NCBI RefSeq assembly: GCF_001625365.1 | Contig: NZ_LJJF01000001.1 | Coordinates: 1,364,001-1,428,000 of the forward strand | Origin: Streptomyces sp. MJM8645 | GTDB lineage: Bacteria > Actinomycetota > Actinomycetes > Streptomycetales > Streptomycetaceae | Direction: 5' to 3' | DNA length: 64,000 bases | In this document: positions 1 to 8,124 of the stretch, one piece after another | Layout: every line of letters starts with the position of its first letter | How positions within the stretch are numbered: the first letter of the stretch is position 1 | Made by a program: the position numbers and the translations under genes | The notes under the pieces: model-generated | What the model was told of the DNA's origin: nothing | The model's input: only the letters and a program-made list of their open reading frames with translations | Database searches by the model: none

Positions 1-380
1 GCGGTGACGGTGCCGAGGTAGACGTATCCGCGCTTGTCGTATCGGGTTGCGACCGCTCGGGCGTGCTTGAGCTTGTCGATGGCCCGTTCGACGGTGTTGC
101 GCTTCTTGTACCGCTTCTCATCGAAGGCCGGTGGGCACCCGCCGCGTGAGCCTTTGCGCAGGCGGGCGGCCTGACCGTCCGCCTTCTCCGGAATCGCGTG
201 CCGGATGCCGCGCCTGCGCAGGTAGGCGCGGCACGGGCCGTTGCTGTAGGCCTTGTCGGCGGCCACGCTGTCGGGCGTCTTCCGGGGCCTGCCCGGCCCT
301 GTCCGCGGGACACGGATCTTCTCCAGTACCGGCTCGAACTGCTTGCAGTCCGCCCGCTGCCCCGGCGTGACGACCGGGGA
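1..380 (-). pseudogene. IS5-family transposase, C-terminal remnant
   Basis: The minus strand reads as the C-terminal part of a DDE transposase of the IS5 group. It carries the Asp motif ADKAYSNGPC, and near the window edge the signature Y-(2)-R-(3)-E-(6)-K, seen as YKKRNTVERAIDKLK, with the third catalytic Glu. The tail VATRYDKRGYVYLGTVT is typical of streptomycete copies and runs off the window at base 1. Homology begins abruptly near VVTPGQRADC (about base 374). Upstream of that the frame has no family-like sequence and no start codon, so the N-terminal half with the first catalytic Asp is absent. I read it as an inactive 5'-truncated remnant. It ends about 40 bases from the next gene. Confidence 0.8.
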
Positions 381-417
381 CGGACAGCTCCTAGCCGGGC
401 GATCCCCCGGCCGGAGC

Positions 418-1017
418 TCACCACCCCTGCGGGTGCCGGGACAGCCAGTCGGCGTGACGCGCCCTCAGCCGGTCCCGCTCCTCGGAGGAAGCGAGGAAGA
501 CGTCGGCGCCGCCGTCGTACGGGTGGTACAGGCGCCGCAAGGCGGTGTCGGCGACGATGACGCCGGCCACCTCCTCGTCGGCGACGCAGCGCAGCAGGTC
601 GTCGAGGCAGCCGGGCCGCCACGTCCGGCGGTCGACGAAGACGTGGCAGTAGGTGCGGAACTCCGGGTCCGGGTCGTCCGTCTGCAGCCAGGTCTGCCAG
701 TGCGCGCCGGCCGGGCGCTCGATGGGGACGTCCGGCCCGTCCGTCCACACCGGCGTGATCACGTGGACGTCCGAACCGGCGAACAGCCCGTCCAGGACGG
801 TGTTGTGGCGCTCCAGCACGACGGCGTACTCGCCCTCGTCCTCGGGATAGCGCTTGGACTCCGGCAGACCGTGGAAGCGCACCCACACGTCCCGATGCTC
901 GCCGCCGATCTCATGGCCGACCGGGGGGCCGCCGGGCCACCGCTGGGACCACAGCGCGGTCAGCGCGTCCAGTGCTTCGCGATCCACTCCGAGCCCTCCC
1001 CAGTCGTCTACCATCAT
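418..1017 (-). CDS. DUF3885-like protein
   Basis: Soluble protein of about 199 residues with no signal peptide or membrane segment. The central part (WVRFHGLPESKRYPEDEGEY, then an ERHNTVLD segment and a DPEFRTYCHVFVDRR segment) matches my memory of DUF3885 proteins. Function is unknown. Two ATG codons stand side by side (start at 1017 or 1014). The open frame extends further upstream, but only through low-quality sequence that overlaps the divergent hydrolase gene, so I use the internal ATG. Its stop lies about 40 bases from the transposase remnant, so it may sit at an old insertion boundary. The family assignment is from memory and not certain. Confidence 0.6.
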   Translation of the reverse strand: MMVDDWGGLGVDREALDALTALWSQRWPGGPPVGHEIGGEHRDVWVRFHGLPESKRYPEDEGEYAVVLERHNTVLDGLFAGSDVHVITPVWTDGPDVPIERPAGAHWQTWLQTDDPDPEFRTYCHVFVDRRTWRPGCLDDLLRCVADEEVAGVIVADTALRRLYHPYDGGADVFLASSEERDRLRARHADWLSRHPQGW

Positions 1018-1165
1018 GCCCGACGACGGCTCCCCGCCCGACGAGGGCCGCCCCGACCGCTGGTCGGGAAACCGGTCGTGCCGAGCGGCCCGACCCCGTA
1101 CCGTGGTTCGGTCGACGATCTTGGGGCAGCGGCCCCACGAGGACCAGAGGACGGGGCGGAACACC

Positions 1166-2308
1166 ATGCAGCAGTACCAGGGCTGGGCCGACGAACGGTT
1201 CGGCGCCGTGGCGGACGTGTTCGCCCGCAACTTCGCGGAATTCCCCGAACTCGGCGCCGCCGTCACGGTGTTCGCCGGCGGCCGCAAGGTCGTCGAGCTG
1301 TGGGGCGGGACGGCCGACGACCGCACCGGCCGGGCCTGGACGCAGGACACCGTCGTCCCGGTCTTCTCCTGTGCCAAGGGCGCGGTGAGCATCAGCACCC
1401 ACCTGCTCGCCCAGCAGGGCCGCCTCGACCTCGACGCGCCGATCGCCCGCTACTGGCCCGAGTTCGCCCGCCACGGCAAGCAGGACATCACCACCCGCAT
1501 GATCCTCGGCCACCGCGCGGGCATCCCGGCCCTGGACGCGGTGCTCTCCTTCGAGGAGATCGCCGCCTGGGCTCCCGTCGTCCGCGCGATCGAGGAGCAG
1601 GAGCCGCTCTGGGAGCCCGGCACCGCCTACGAGTACCACGGCCACGTCCTGGGCTTCGCGGTCGGCGAGGTGATCCGCCGGATCACCGGGCTAACCCCTG
1701 GCGCGTTCCTCCGCAAGGAGATCGCCGAGCCGCTCGGCCTGCCGGTCTGGATCGGCCTGCCGGAGAGCGAACTCCCGCGCCTGGCCCGGCTGGTGGAGGC
1801 GGAGGGCCGCCGCCCGATGCCCGGCCCGGAGCACTTGCTGACCCGGATCGTGACGATGAACGGCGCCCTGGTCTTCCCCGGTCTGGACGTGCCGCACGGC
1901 TGGAACGACCCTGCCCTGCACGCGATCGAGCTGCCCGGCGCGGGCGCGGTCGCCTCCGCCACCGGGCTGGCGGGGCTGTACGCGGCGGCCGCGACCGACC
2001 TGGACGGCGGCCCGCGCCTGCTCTCGCACGAGACCGTCACCGACGCGGTGCGCGAAGTCTCCTCCGGCGTGGGCTTCCTGGGCTTCGACATGGGCGCCCG
2101 CTGGGGTTCCGGCCTGCTGCTCGACTCCCCCGCCTTCCGCCCGCTGCTGGGCGAGCGCAGCTTCGGCAACGACGGCGCGGGCGGCCAGTTCGCCTTCGGG
2201 GACGACGAGTTCGGCGTCGGCTTCGGCTACGTCGCCAACCGGATGATCGGCCACGGCGACGCCCGCGCCAACCGGCTGATCGAGGCGGTGCGCGGGTGCC
2301 TGGGGTGA
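1166..2308 (+). CDS. Serine beta-lactamase / class C-like esterase
   Basis: 380-residue serine hydrolase of the beta-lactamase/transpeptidase-like fold (class C, family VIII esterase type). The nucleophile motif S-x-x-K is seen as SCAK at residues 68-71. The second motif is in the segment WEPGTAYEYHGHVLG, where Y157 followed by His is the family's usual Y-H arrangement. There is no signal peptide, which favours a cytoplasmic esterase or peptidase over a secreted beta-lactamase. The open frame runs back to 854, but conserved sequence begins at MQQYQGWADERF and the upstream part overlaps the divergent DUF3885 gene. The downstream gene starts inside the stop codon of this one, so the two are probably co-translated. 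The substrate cannot be told from sequence. Confidence 0.85.
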   Translation: MQQYQGWADERFGAVADVFARNFAEFPELGAAVTVFAGGRKVVELWGGTADDRTGRAWTQDTVVPVFSCAKGAVSISTHLLAQQGRLDLDAPIARYWPEFARHGKQDITTRMILGHRAGIPALDAVLSFEEIAAWAPVVRAIEEQEPLWEPGTAYEYHGHVLGFAVGEVIRRITGLTPGAFLRKEIAEPLGLPVWIGLPESELPRLARLVEAEGRRPMPGPEHLLTRIVTMNGALVFPGLDVPHGWNDPALHAIELPGAGAVASATGLAGLYAAAATDLDGGPRLLSHETVTDAVREVSSGVGFLGFDMGARWGSGLLLDSPAFRPLLGERSFGNDGAGGQFAFGDDEFGVGFGYVANRMIGHGDARANRLIEAVRGCLG

Positions 2309-2907
2309 CGGACTTCCTCGCGCGACTCACCGCGCTGGCGGCCACCGGCGGCCTGGACGGCCCGGACGGGCTGCGCTACAACGCCTCGCTGCCCGAACTC
2401 GCCGCCCACTACGGCGACCCCTGGGACGGCGGGCGGATCCACCGCGAGTCCCGCTGGCCGCACGGCTTCAGCTGGGGCGACGTGCAGACGGTGTTCTGCC
2501 GCTGCCGCCGGCTCCAGTCGCTGTCCCTGCCCGTGTGGCACGGCGAACTCGAACTCCCGCTGGCCGGCGGCGGGTTGATGACGCTCGACACGCACGTCAC
2601 CGAGTCGGCCCTGATCGCCGCGCTGACCGCCGCCGGCTGCCGCTGGGAGACCGTGACGTACGAGAACGTCCCCGACCAGCGCACCCTGGAGGTGGCGGTG
2701 GCCGAGGAGGTCCGGGTGGCGTTCGTCCTCACCGATCGCGACGGTCACCAGGCCCGCGACGGCCACGCGGACCGCGAGGGCGGTGACGCGCCGCCGCCCG
2801 AGGACTGGCTGCTGAACAAGGCCCTGCTGTGGGGCTACGACCACACCGACTGCCCCGAGCCGGACCGCACCCTCCCGGACGACGGCTGGGGCGCCTCGCC
2901 CAACTGA
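2305..2907 (+). CDS. Hypothetical protein, coupled to the esterase
   Basis: Predicted 200-residue soluble acidic protein that I do not recognise. The GTG start at 2305 overlaps the TGA of the preceding esterase in a GTGA arrangement, typical of translational coupling. The sequence has several Trp and His residues (DPWDGGRIHRESRWPHGF, and a C-terminal DWLLNKALLWGYDHTDC segment) but no catalytic motif, membrane segment or known domain. The open frame extends about 2 kb further upstream without sense and is rejected. A strong hairpin follows immediately. Coupling suggests a shared role with the esterase, but nothing in the residues says what it is. Confidence 0.7.
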   Translation: MTDFLARLTALAATGGLDGPDGLRYNASLPELAAHYGDPWDGGRIHRESRWPHGFSWGDVQTVFCRCRRLQSLSLPVWHGELELPLAGGGLMTLDTHVTESALIAALTAAGCRWETVTYENVPDQRTLEVAVAEEVRVAFVLTDRDGHQARDGHADREGGDAPPPEDWLLNKALLWGYDHTDCPEPDRTLPDDGWGASPN

Positions 2908-2913
2908 CGTGCA

Positions 2914-2981
2914 CGCCCGGCCCGTTGCGCTCGACCCGCTGCGCTCAGCTCGTTGCGCCCCCGCGCGCAACGGGCCGGGCG
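2914..2981. terminator. Bidirectional terminator hairpin
   Basis: Perfect 17-bp inverted repeat: CGCCCGGCCCGTTGCGC at 2914-2930 pairs with 2965-2981, around a 34-base loop. It lies between the stops of two converging genes (2907 on plus, 3000 on minus). There is no T-run, as is usual for streptomycete terminators. Confidence 0.7.
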
Positions 2982-2999
2982 CGCGCCCGGAGTGACGGC

Positions 3000-3812
3000 T
3001 CACGCCAGGGCGCGCGGCAGCACCACCCGCACCCACTCCTCCGGCTGCGACAGGTGCGGTGCGTGGCCGGCACCGGGGTACAGGTGCCGTTCCACCTTCG
3101 CCAGGGTGAGGTCGATGATGTCCAGCACCTCGCCGTACATCGGCGGGCTGTTGTCACTCTGCGTGAGCAGGGCCGGTTCCGTGAAGCGGGCCAGCGCGGT
3201 CAGGTCGAGGTCCAGTGCGTCCGGGTCCCGCAGCTCGTCCAGGTAGGTCGGCGCGTTGCGCACGTACGTGTGCCGCACCGGCGCGGGCAGCTGCGCCCAG
3301 GCCCCCGGCCCGAAGGTGACCGTCTCCACGAACAGCTCCGCCGCCGCGGCCGACTCGGCCTGCTCCAGCAGCTCCCGGACGGCGGTGATCCGGTCGGCGA
3401 GCGCGGTGGCGACCGGCCGCAGCTCGGGGTCGGCGAGCAGGATGCCGGCGCCGGGCGGCTCGTGCACGGCGATCCCCCGCAGCAGGTCGGGCCGGGCGGC
3501 GGCGAGCCGCAGCGTGATCAGCGAACCGTACGAGTTCCCGCAGACGAACGCCGGCGCGAGTCCGAGCCCGTCGATCAGTCCGGCCAGGTCGGCCGCGTCC
3601 TCGTAGACCGAACCCTGGGTGAGCGGGTCCTCACTGCGGCTGTGGCCCCGCCGGTCGTAGGCGACGACGGTGGTCGACTCGGCCAGGCCCGGCATCACGC
3701 GGGCCCAGCTGTCGGCGTCGCTCCACGAGCCGTGCACCAGGACGACGCCGGGCCCCTCGCCACGGGCCTCGTAGTGCAGCGACACCCCGTTCACCCTGAT
3801 CTCGGCCATCAT
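3000..3812 (-). CDS. Alpha/beta hydrolase
   Basis: 270-residue alpha/beta-fold hydrolase. Visible parts are the oxyanion-hole HGSW segment after the first strand pair, the DRRGHSRS loop, the nucleophile elbow CGNSYGS (Ser in G-x-S-x-G), an acidic residue in the TQSDNSP segment, and the catalytic His in GAGHAPHLSQPEEW near the C-terminus. No signal peptide, so cytosolic. The start is one of two adjacent ATGs (3812/3809), placed by a GGGAGG ribosome binding site six bases upstream. Closest in style to non-haem peroxidase/epoxide-hydrolase-like members; substrate unknown. Converges with the preceding gene at a shared terminator. Confidence 0.85.
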   Translation of the reverse strand: MMAEIRVNGVSLHYEARGEGPGVVLVHGSWSDADSWARVMPGLAESTTVVAYDRRGHSRSEDPLTQGSVYEDAADLAGLIDGLGLAPAFVCGNSYGSLITLRLAAARPDLLRGIAVHEPPGAGILLADPELRPVATALADRITAVRELLEQAESAAAAELFVETVTFGPGAWAQLPAPVRHTYVRNAPTYLDELRDPDALDLDLTALARFTEPALLTQSDNSPPMYGEVLDIIDLTLAKVERHLYPGAGHAPHLSQPEEWVRVVLPRALA

Positions 3813-3978
3813 GAGCCTCCCGATCTCGGCGGTGCTCCCCCACCAGCCTGACACAGCCGCTCGGGGCGGCACCCCCGGGCCGAGTCCGTCACCGAGCGTG
3901 ACGAACAGCGGGCGGCCAAGGGCCCCGAACGGGCTCGGCTCAGGCCCCCGGCGGACTCAGCTCAGACCCCGAACCGGC

Positions 3979-5493
3979 TCAGCCCATGCCCCGGGCCGGC
4001 GGCTCGTCCCGTGTGCCGTCCTCCGCCACCACCGTGAACCGGCCGGGCCCGGAGACCGACAGGTCCACCGGGTGGACGGACTTCGAGTCGTTGACGTCCA
4101 GTTGGCTGCTCTGTCGCCCGGTCGCGGCGTCGACCCGGGTCAGCTTGTCCCGGGTCAGCGCCCACACCGACGCGCCGTCCACCAGCAGCCCCGTCACCTG
4201 GTCGTCCAGCCCGGACGTCCAGCGCTTCCCGCCGTCGGCGAGCGAGTAGGCGACCAGGCGCCCGGTGGCGATGCGGCTGGGGTTCTTCCCCCCGCTGATC
4301 CGGACGTCGTCCGGCTTCTCGCCGGGGACGATCAGCTGGTCGCCGACGACCACCCCGCCGAACAGCGGACGGGCGGCGAACGCGTCGTACGCGTGGGCTC
4401 CGCCCAGCATGACGTCGAGGTCGTACTCGTCCCCCGCGACCGGGATCGACGCCCGCTGCCGCCCCGCCCCGTCGAAGCTGAGGACGGCGTGCGTCCCGCG
4501 CTCGCCCTGCGCGTCGACCCAGACCGCGAGGGGCTCGGTGGAGACCACCGCGACGTCCTTCAGCCCGCCCGTGACCGGCAGGGCGACCCGGGTCCGCTCC
4601 TGCCCGTCCGCCGGGGCCAGCGACCGCAGCACCGGCGCGGCGTCGCCGCACTGCGCGACCGTCACCACCTCCGCCGCCCCGCCCGCCACCTGCAACGGCG
4701 CGCAGCCGGCGTCCGCGTCGCCGCGCCAGGAAGCGCGCCCGTCGGCCAGGTGCACCGCGCGCCAGCCGGTCCGCTCCTGGAGGACGGCCTCGTCCCCGGC
4801 GACGGCGAGCAGATCGGGCGCCGCCGTGTCCCCGACGCGGCCGGGCGCGTCCGCCGCGGCGGTCCAGGCGGCCGTGCCGTTGGCGAGGTTGAGCGCAGTC
4901 ACCGCCGCGCACGGCCGGTCGTGCGGGGAGTGGCCGAGCAGTCCGAGGCCGTGGCCCGTCCCGCGGCTCATGGCGCAGACGGAGTCCTCGCCCGGCGGCG
5001 TCCACCGCCACGCGACCTGCCCGGTGGCGCCGCGGTAGGCCACCACCTGGTCGGGCCGGACCCGCACCACCACGTCCCCGCTGGTCCAGCTGCCGACGGC
5101 GCGGATCGACGACGGCCGGTCCAGCGGCGCCTCCCAGGCGTCGTTGAGGCCGGTCCCGGCGAAGGAGACGAACACGGCGAGCCCGAACAGGATCCCGACG
5201 GCGACCGCGGGGAAGCCGCGCCGGGGGTGGAGCAGCGCCCACAGCAGGCCGGCCCCGCAGGGCATCAGGCCGAGGATGCTGACGATGCCCATGAAGTCGA
5301 GGCTCTCGCCGCCGTACCCCTGGGACGGCCCGATCAGCACGGCCAGGCCCATGCTCGCGAACATGGCCCCCAGCACCCCGCCGGAGACCACCATCCAGGC
5401 CTCCTTGTCCATCGCGAACCCGCCCCTGGCGAGGCGGACGGACCTGCGGGCCCACCCGGCCCCGGCGGCACTGTCCACGGGCCCCTCGGCCAT
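3979..5493 (-). CDS. Membrane-anchored PQQ-like beta-propeller protein
   Basis: 504-residue membrane protein. Residues of about 30-110 hold three hydrophobic helices (MVVSGGVLGAMFASMGLAVL, a second around FMGIVSILGLMPCG, a third around VAVGILFGLAVFVS). The rest is a large soluble domain with repeated A/V-W-x-W and LADG-type blades (GQVAWRWTPPG, GTAAWTAAAD, GRASWRGD, GKRWTSGL), as in PQQ-like propellers; I infer it is extracellular. ATG at 5493 has a GGGGGAG ribosome binding site eight bases upstream. The Ser/Thr kinase starts 171 bp away on the other strand, which suggests a sensor/kinase relationship. The propeller's ligand is unknown. Confidence 0.75.
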   Translation of the reverse strand: MAEGPVDSAAGAGWARRSVRLARGGFAMDKEAWMVVSGGVLGAMFASMGLAVLIGPSQGYGGESLDFMGIVSILGLMPCGAGLLWALLHPRRGFPAVAVGILFGLAVFVSFAGTGLNDAWEAPLDRPSSIRAVGSWTSGDVVVRVRPDQVVAYRGATGQVAWRWTPPGEDSVCAMSRGTGHGLGLLGHSPHDRPCAAVTALNLANGTAAWTAAADAPGRVGDTAAPDLLAVAGDEAVLQERTGWRAVHLADGRASWRGDADAGCAPLQVAGGAAEVVTVAQCGDAAPVLRSLAPADGQERTRVALPVTGGLKDVAVVSTEPLAVWVDAQGERGTHAVLSFDGAGRQRASIPVAGDEYDLDVMLGGAHAYDAFAARPLFGGVVVGDQLIVPGEKPDDVRISGGKNPSRIATGRLVAYSLADGGKRWTSGLDDQVTGLLVDGASVWALTRDKLTRVDAATGRQSSQLDVNDSKSVHPVDLSVSGPGRFTVVAEDGTRDEPPARGMG

Positions 5494-5535
5494 GTCGGTC
5501 ACTCCCCCGTCAAGCGCCGCCCACCGCATGAGCGA

Positions 5536-5552
5536 CGATCATCGGATGATCG
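5536..5552. promoter_or_regulatory. Palindrome between divergent propeller and kinase genes
   Basis: CGATCATC-G-GATGATCG is a perfect 17-base palindrome in the 171-bp divergent intergenic region. Its place and symmetry suit a regulator binding site acting on both genes. A TAGGTT hexamer at 5614-5619 is a possible -10 for the kinase gene. No matching regulator was identified. Confidence 0.45.
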
Positions 5553-5664
5553 CAGAGCCTCGCTGGATCCTGAACAAAGACAACGGAAAACTCCCGGCCC
5601 CACCGACGGACGGTAGGTTGGCCCGGGGGCCGGGGCGCGGCACCGGGGCACGAAAGGGGCGGGG

Positions 5665-7122
5665 ATGCAGCCGGGCGACGTACTCGACGGGCGGTACGAG
5701 CTGGTCGAGCAGATCGGCGAGGGCGCCTTCGGCGCGGTCTGGAAGGCCCGCGACGCGCGGATCCAACGGCTCGTCGCCGTCAAGGTGATGCTCCCGGGCA
5801 GCAACAACACCCCCAAGGACGCGGCCCGGTTCGTCCGCGAGGTGGCCACCGCCGGCGCGCTCAACCACCCGTCCATCGTCACCGTGCACGACTTCGGCCA
5901 ACACGACGAGGCCGGCCGGCCGTTCTACTTCCTGGTCATGGAACTGCTCGACGGCGCCCCGCTCAGCCGCCACCTCGGCGACGGGCCGCTGCCCCTGCGC
6001 CAGGCCCTCACCTGGGCCGTCCAGATCTCCCAGGCCCTCGCCACCGCCCACCGGGCCGGCGTCGTCCACCGGGACGTCAAACCCGCCAACGTGATGATCC
6101 AGTCCTCCGGCGAGGTCAAGGTCGTCGACTTCGGCATCGCCCGGGTCGGCACCGCCGACGACGGCATCACCAGCACCAACGTCATCGTCGGCACCCCCGC
6201 CTACATGGCCCCCGAACGCTTCGACAGCCGCGGCCTCGACGCCCGCTCCGACCTCTACGCCTTCGGCTGCCTCCTGTACGAACTCCTCACCGGCCGCACG
6301 CCGTTCCGCGGCACCCTCTACGAACTCATCCGCCAGCACGGCGAGGTCCACCCCGCCGCCCCCGGCACCCTGCGACCCGGCCTGCCCGCCGACGTCGACA
6401 CCCTCGTCCTCGAACTGCTCGCCAAGGACCCCGACCGGCGGCCGCCACACGCCGACCAGGTCGCCCAACGCCTGCTCCACCTCGCCGAGCAGGCCGAACA
6501 GCCCCCGGCCGGCTACCACGCCACCGTCCGGGACGTCCCCGCCGCCGAGGAGGACCCGTACGTCCTCGCCCGCCGACGGGAGGCGGACGCGCTGTTCCAG
6601 CACACCCGCGACCAGGCCGCCCAGGTCGCGCTGCAGTTCGAGACCAGCATCGCCCAGCGGCGCCGCCAGCTCGACCAGGACCTCGCCGACCAGCGGGCCC
6701 ACGCCGAGGCCCGGGCGCAACAGATCGTCACCGACGCCCAGCAACGCGGCGAGGAGCTCGAACGGGAGGCCGCCGCCCGGGCGGCCGCCAGCCTCAAGCA
6801 GCTCACCGAGGCCGAACAGCGCACCGACCTGCTGCGCCGGCAGACCGACAAGCTGCGCAACGACGCCGAGAGCCTGCGCCGCACGGTCGACAACGCCCGC
6901 CGCCAGGCCTCCGACTTCCTCGCCGACGCGGCCGCCAAGGCCGGCCTCGGCCCGGCCACCGAACCCCGCCGCTCGATCGCCCCACCGGCCGGCACGCAAA
7001 CCGGCTCCCAGAGCGGCGCGCAAACCGGCTCGCAGCGCCGGAAGCTCCCGAGCATGCAGGACCTGCTCTCCGGCCGGAGCCGCTCCACCGGCGGCGGAGA
7101 CCAGCCGGGCCGCCCCTCCTGA
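5665..7122 (+). CDS. Ser/Thr protein kinase with C-terminal coiled coil
   Basis: 485-residue Hanks-type kinase. All catalytic motifs are intact: glycine loop GEGAFG (18-23), Lys40 in AVKV, HRDVKPAN (135-142), DFG (155-157), and GTPAYMAPE closing the activation segment (APE 182-184). The kinase domain ends near residue 270. About residues 300-430 form a long charged helix rich in Ala, Gln, Arg and Glu with heptad-like spacing. A Gly/Ser/Gln tail with repeated GAQTGSQ-like units follows. No membrane helix, unlike PknB-type kinases, so it should be cytosolic, with the coiled coil as the likely dimerisation or targeting part. The divergent neighbour is a membrane propeller protein. ATG follows a GGGGCGGGG purine-rich stretch. 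Confidence 0.92.
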   Translation: MQPGDVLDGRYELVEQIGEGAFGAVWKARDARIQRLVAVKVMLPGSNNTPKDAARFVREVATAGALNHPSIVTVHDFGQHDEAGRPFYFLVMELLDGAPLSRHLGDGPLPLRQALTWAVQISQALATAHRAGVVHRDVKPANVMIQSSGEVKVVDFGIARVGTADDGITSTNVIVGTPAYMAPERFDSRGLDARSDLYAFGCLLYELLTGRTPFRGTLYELIRQHGEVHPAAPGTLRPGLPADVDTLVLELLAKDPDRRPPHADQVAQRLLHLAEQAEQPPAGYHATVRDVPAAEEDPYVLARRREADALFQHTRDQAAQVALQFETSIAQRRRQLDQDLADQRAHAEARAQQIVTDAQQRGEELEREAAARAAASLKQLTEAEQRTDLLRRQTDKLRNDAESLRRTVDNARRQASDFLADAAAKAGLGPATEPRRSIAPPAGTQTGSQSGAQTGSQRRKLPSMQDLLSGRSRSTGGGDQPGRPS

Positions 7123-7313
7123 CCTCGCCCCGACGCCCCGCCCCAACGCCCCGCCCCAACGCCTCGTACCCGGAGGCGAGTCGGCCCGCCAGGCCCAGTC
7201 CACGCGGGCCCCGCCCCCGCGCCACCGGCTGGGCCCTGCGGCCCCTGCTCACGCACCGCGACCCGCCCACGGAACCGTAGAATCCGCAGGTAGACACCAG
7301 GGAAGGATTTCGC

Positions 7314-8015
7314 GTGTTCCAGGCGCAGCGGCCGCGCACCGCACAACTGACCCCACGACTCGGCGACGACGGGACGGGGCGGGTCGAAGCCGTCGCCCTG
7401 CTGCTGCCCGGCGGGTTCCTGCGCAGCCGGCGCGGACCGCTGAAGGTCGCCGAACTGGGCCTGCGCCGCCTCACCGCCGAACTCGCCGACCGCGGCCGCC
7501 CGCACGGCCTCGCCGTCCACCTGCTGCGCTACCGCTACAGCGGCTGGAACGGCACCGACGCCGACACCGCCGTCGACACCCGCTGGGCCCTCGACGAACT
7601 CGCCCGCCGCTACGGCGACGTACCCGTCGTCCTCATCGGCAACTCCCTCGGCGGGCGCGCCGCCTTCTGGTGCGCCGGGCACGCGAACGTCGTCGGCGTC
7701 GCCGGCATCGCGCCCTGGCTGCCCAGCGGCGACCCCGTCGACCACCTCGCCGGCCGGCGCGTCCTGATCGTCCACGGCACCGGCGACCACAGCGCCGCCA
7801 ACGCCAACCAGTCCCTCGAATACGCCCTGCGGGCCCGCCCGGTCGTCCCCGACCTCGCCCGCTACGAAGCCCCCGGCGCCAACCACTACCTCATCCGGCA
7901 GACCGCCGACATCAGCGCCCTCACCACGGACTTCACCCTCGACACCCTCAAGGCCGAACCGGCCCCGCTCGCCTCCGGCACCGTCTGCACCCGCCTGCCC
8001 ACCCGGCGCGCCTAG
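7314..8015 (+). CDS. Alpha/beta hydrolase
   Basis: 233-residue small alpha/beta hydrolase of the dienelactone-hydrolase-like type. Visible are the opening strand VALLLPGGFLRS, the RYRYSGWNG loop, the nucleophile elbow IGNSLGGRA (Ser in G-x-S-x-G), the acidic-residue region IVHGTGDHSA and the catalytic His in APGANHYLIR. No signal peptide. The GTG start at 7314 has a GGAAGG ribosome binding site seven bases away. It follows the kinase gene after 191 bp that contain only short GC-rich repeats. Substrate unknown. Confidence 0.82.
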   Translation: MFQAQRPRTAQLTPRLGDDGTGRVEAVALLLPGGFLRSRRGPLKVAELGLRRLTAELADRGRPHGLAVHLLRYRYSGWNGTDADTAVDTRWALDELARRYGDVPVVLIGNSLGGRAAFWCAGHANVVGVAGIAPWLPSGDPVDHLAGRRVLIVHGTGDHSAANANQSLEYALRARPVVPDLARYEAPGANHYLIRQTADISALTTDFTLDTLKAEPAPLASGTVCTRLPTRRA

Positions 8016-8087
8016 GCGAAACCCCGGAACCCGCGGTCGACCAGCGGGACCCGGCCACCGGGATCCGACCAGCGGCACGAAATCGGG

Positions 8088-8118
8088 TTGGCGGTCGACC
8101 GCCCGCCTTGCCTATGGT
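8088..8118 (+). promoter_or_regulatory. Promoter with palindromic spacer for the DUF6204 gene
   Basis: TTGGCG (8088-8093) and TATGGT (8113-8118) form a possible -35/-10 pair with 19-base spacing. The perfect 14-bp palindrome GGCGGTCGACCGCC (8090-8103) overlaps the -35 and spacer and could be an operator. The ATG lies only seven bases after the -10, so the mRNA may be leaderless. Confidence 0.45.
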
Positions 8119-8124
8119 CGGGGG

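Noticed and set aside
253..2304. Upstream extension of the hypothetical gene at 2305
   Set aside because: It runs over the transposase remnant and in a second frame of the esterase gene, with Arg/Gly-rich low-quality sequence.
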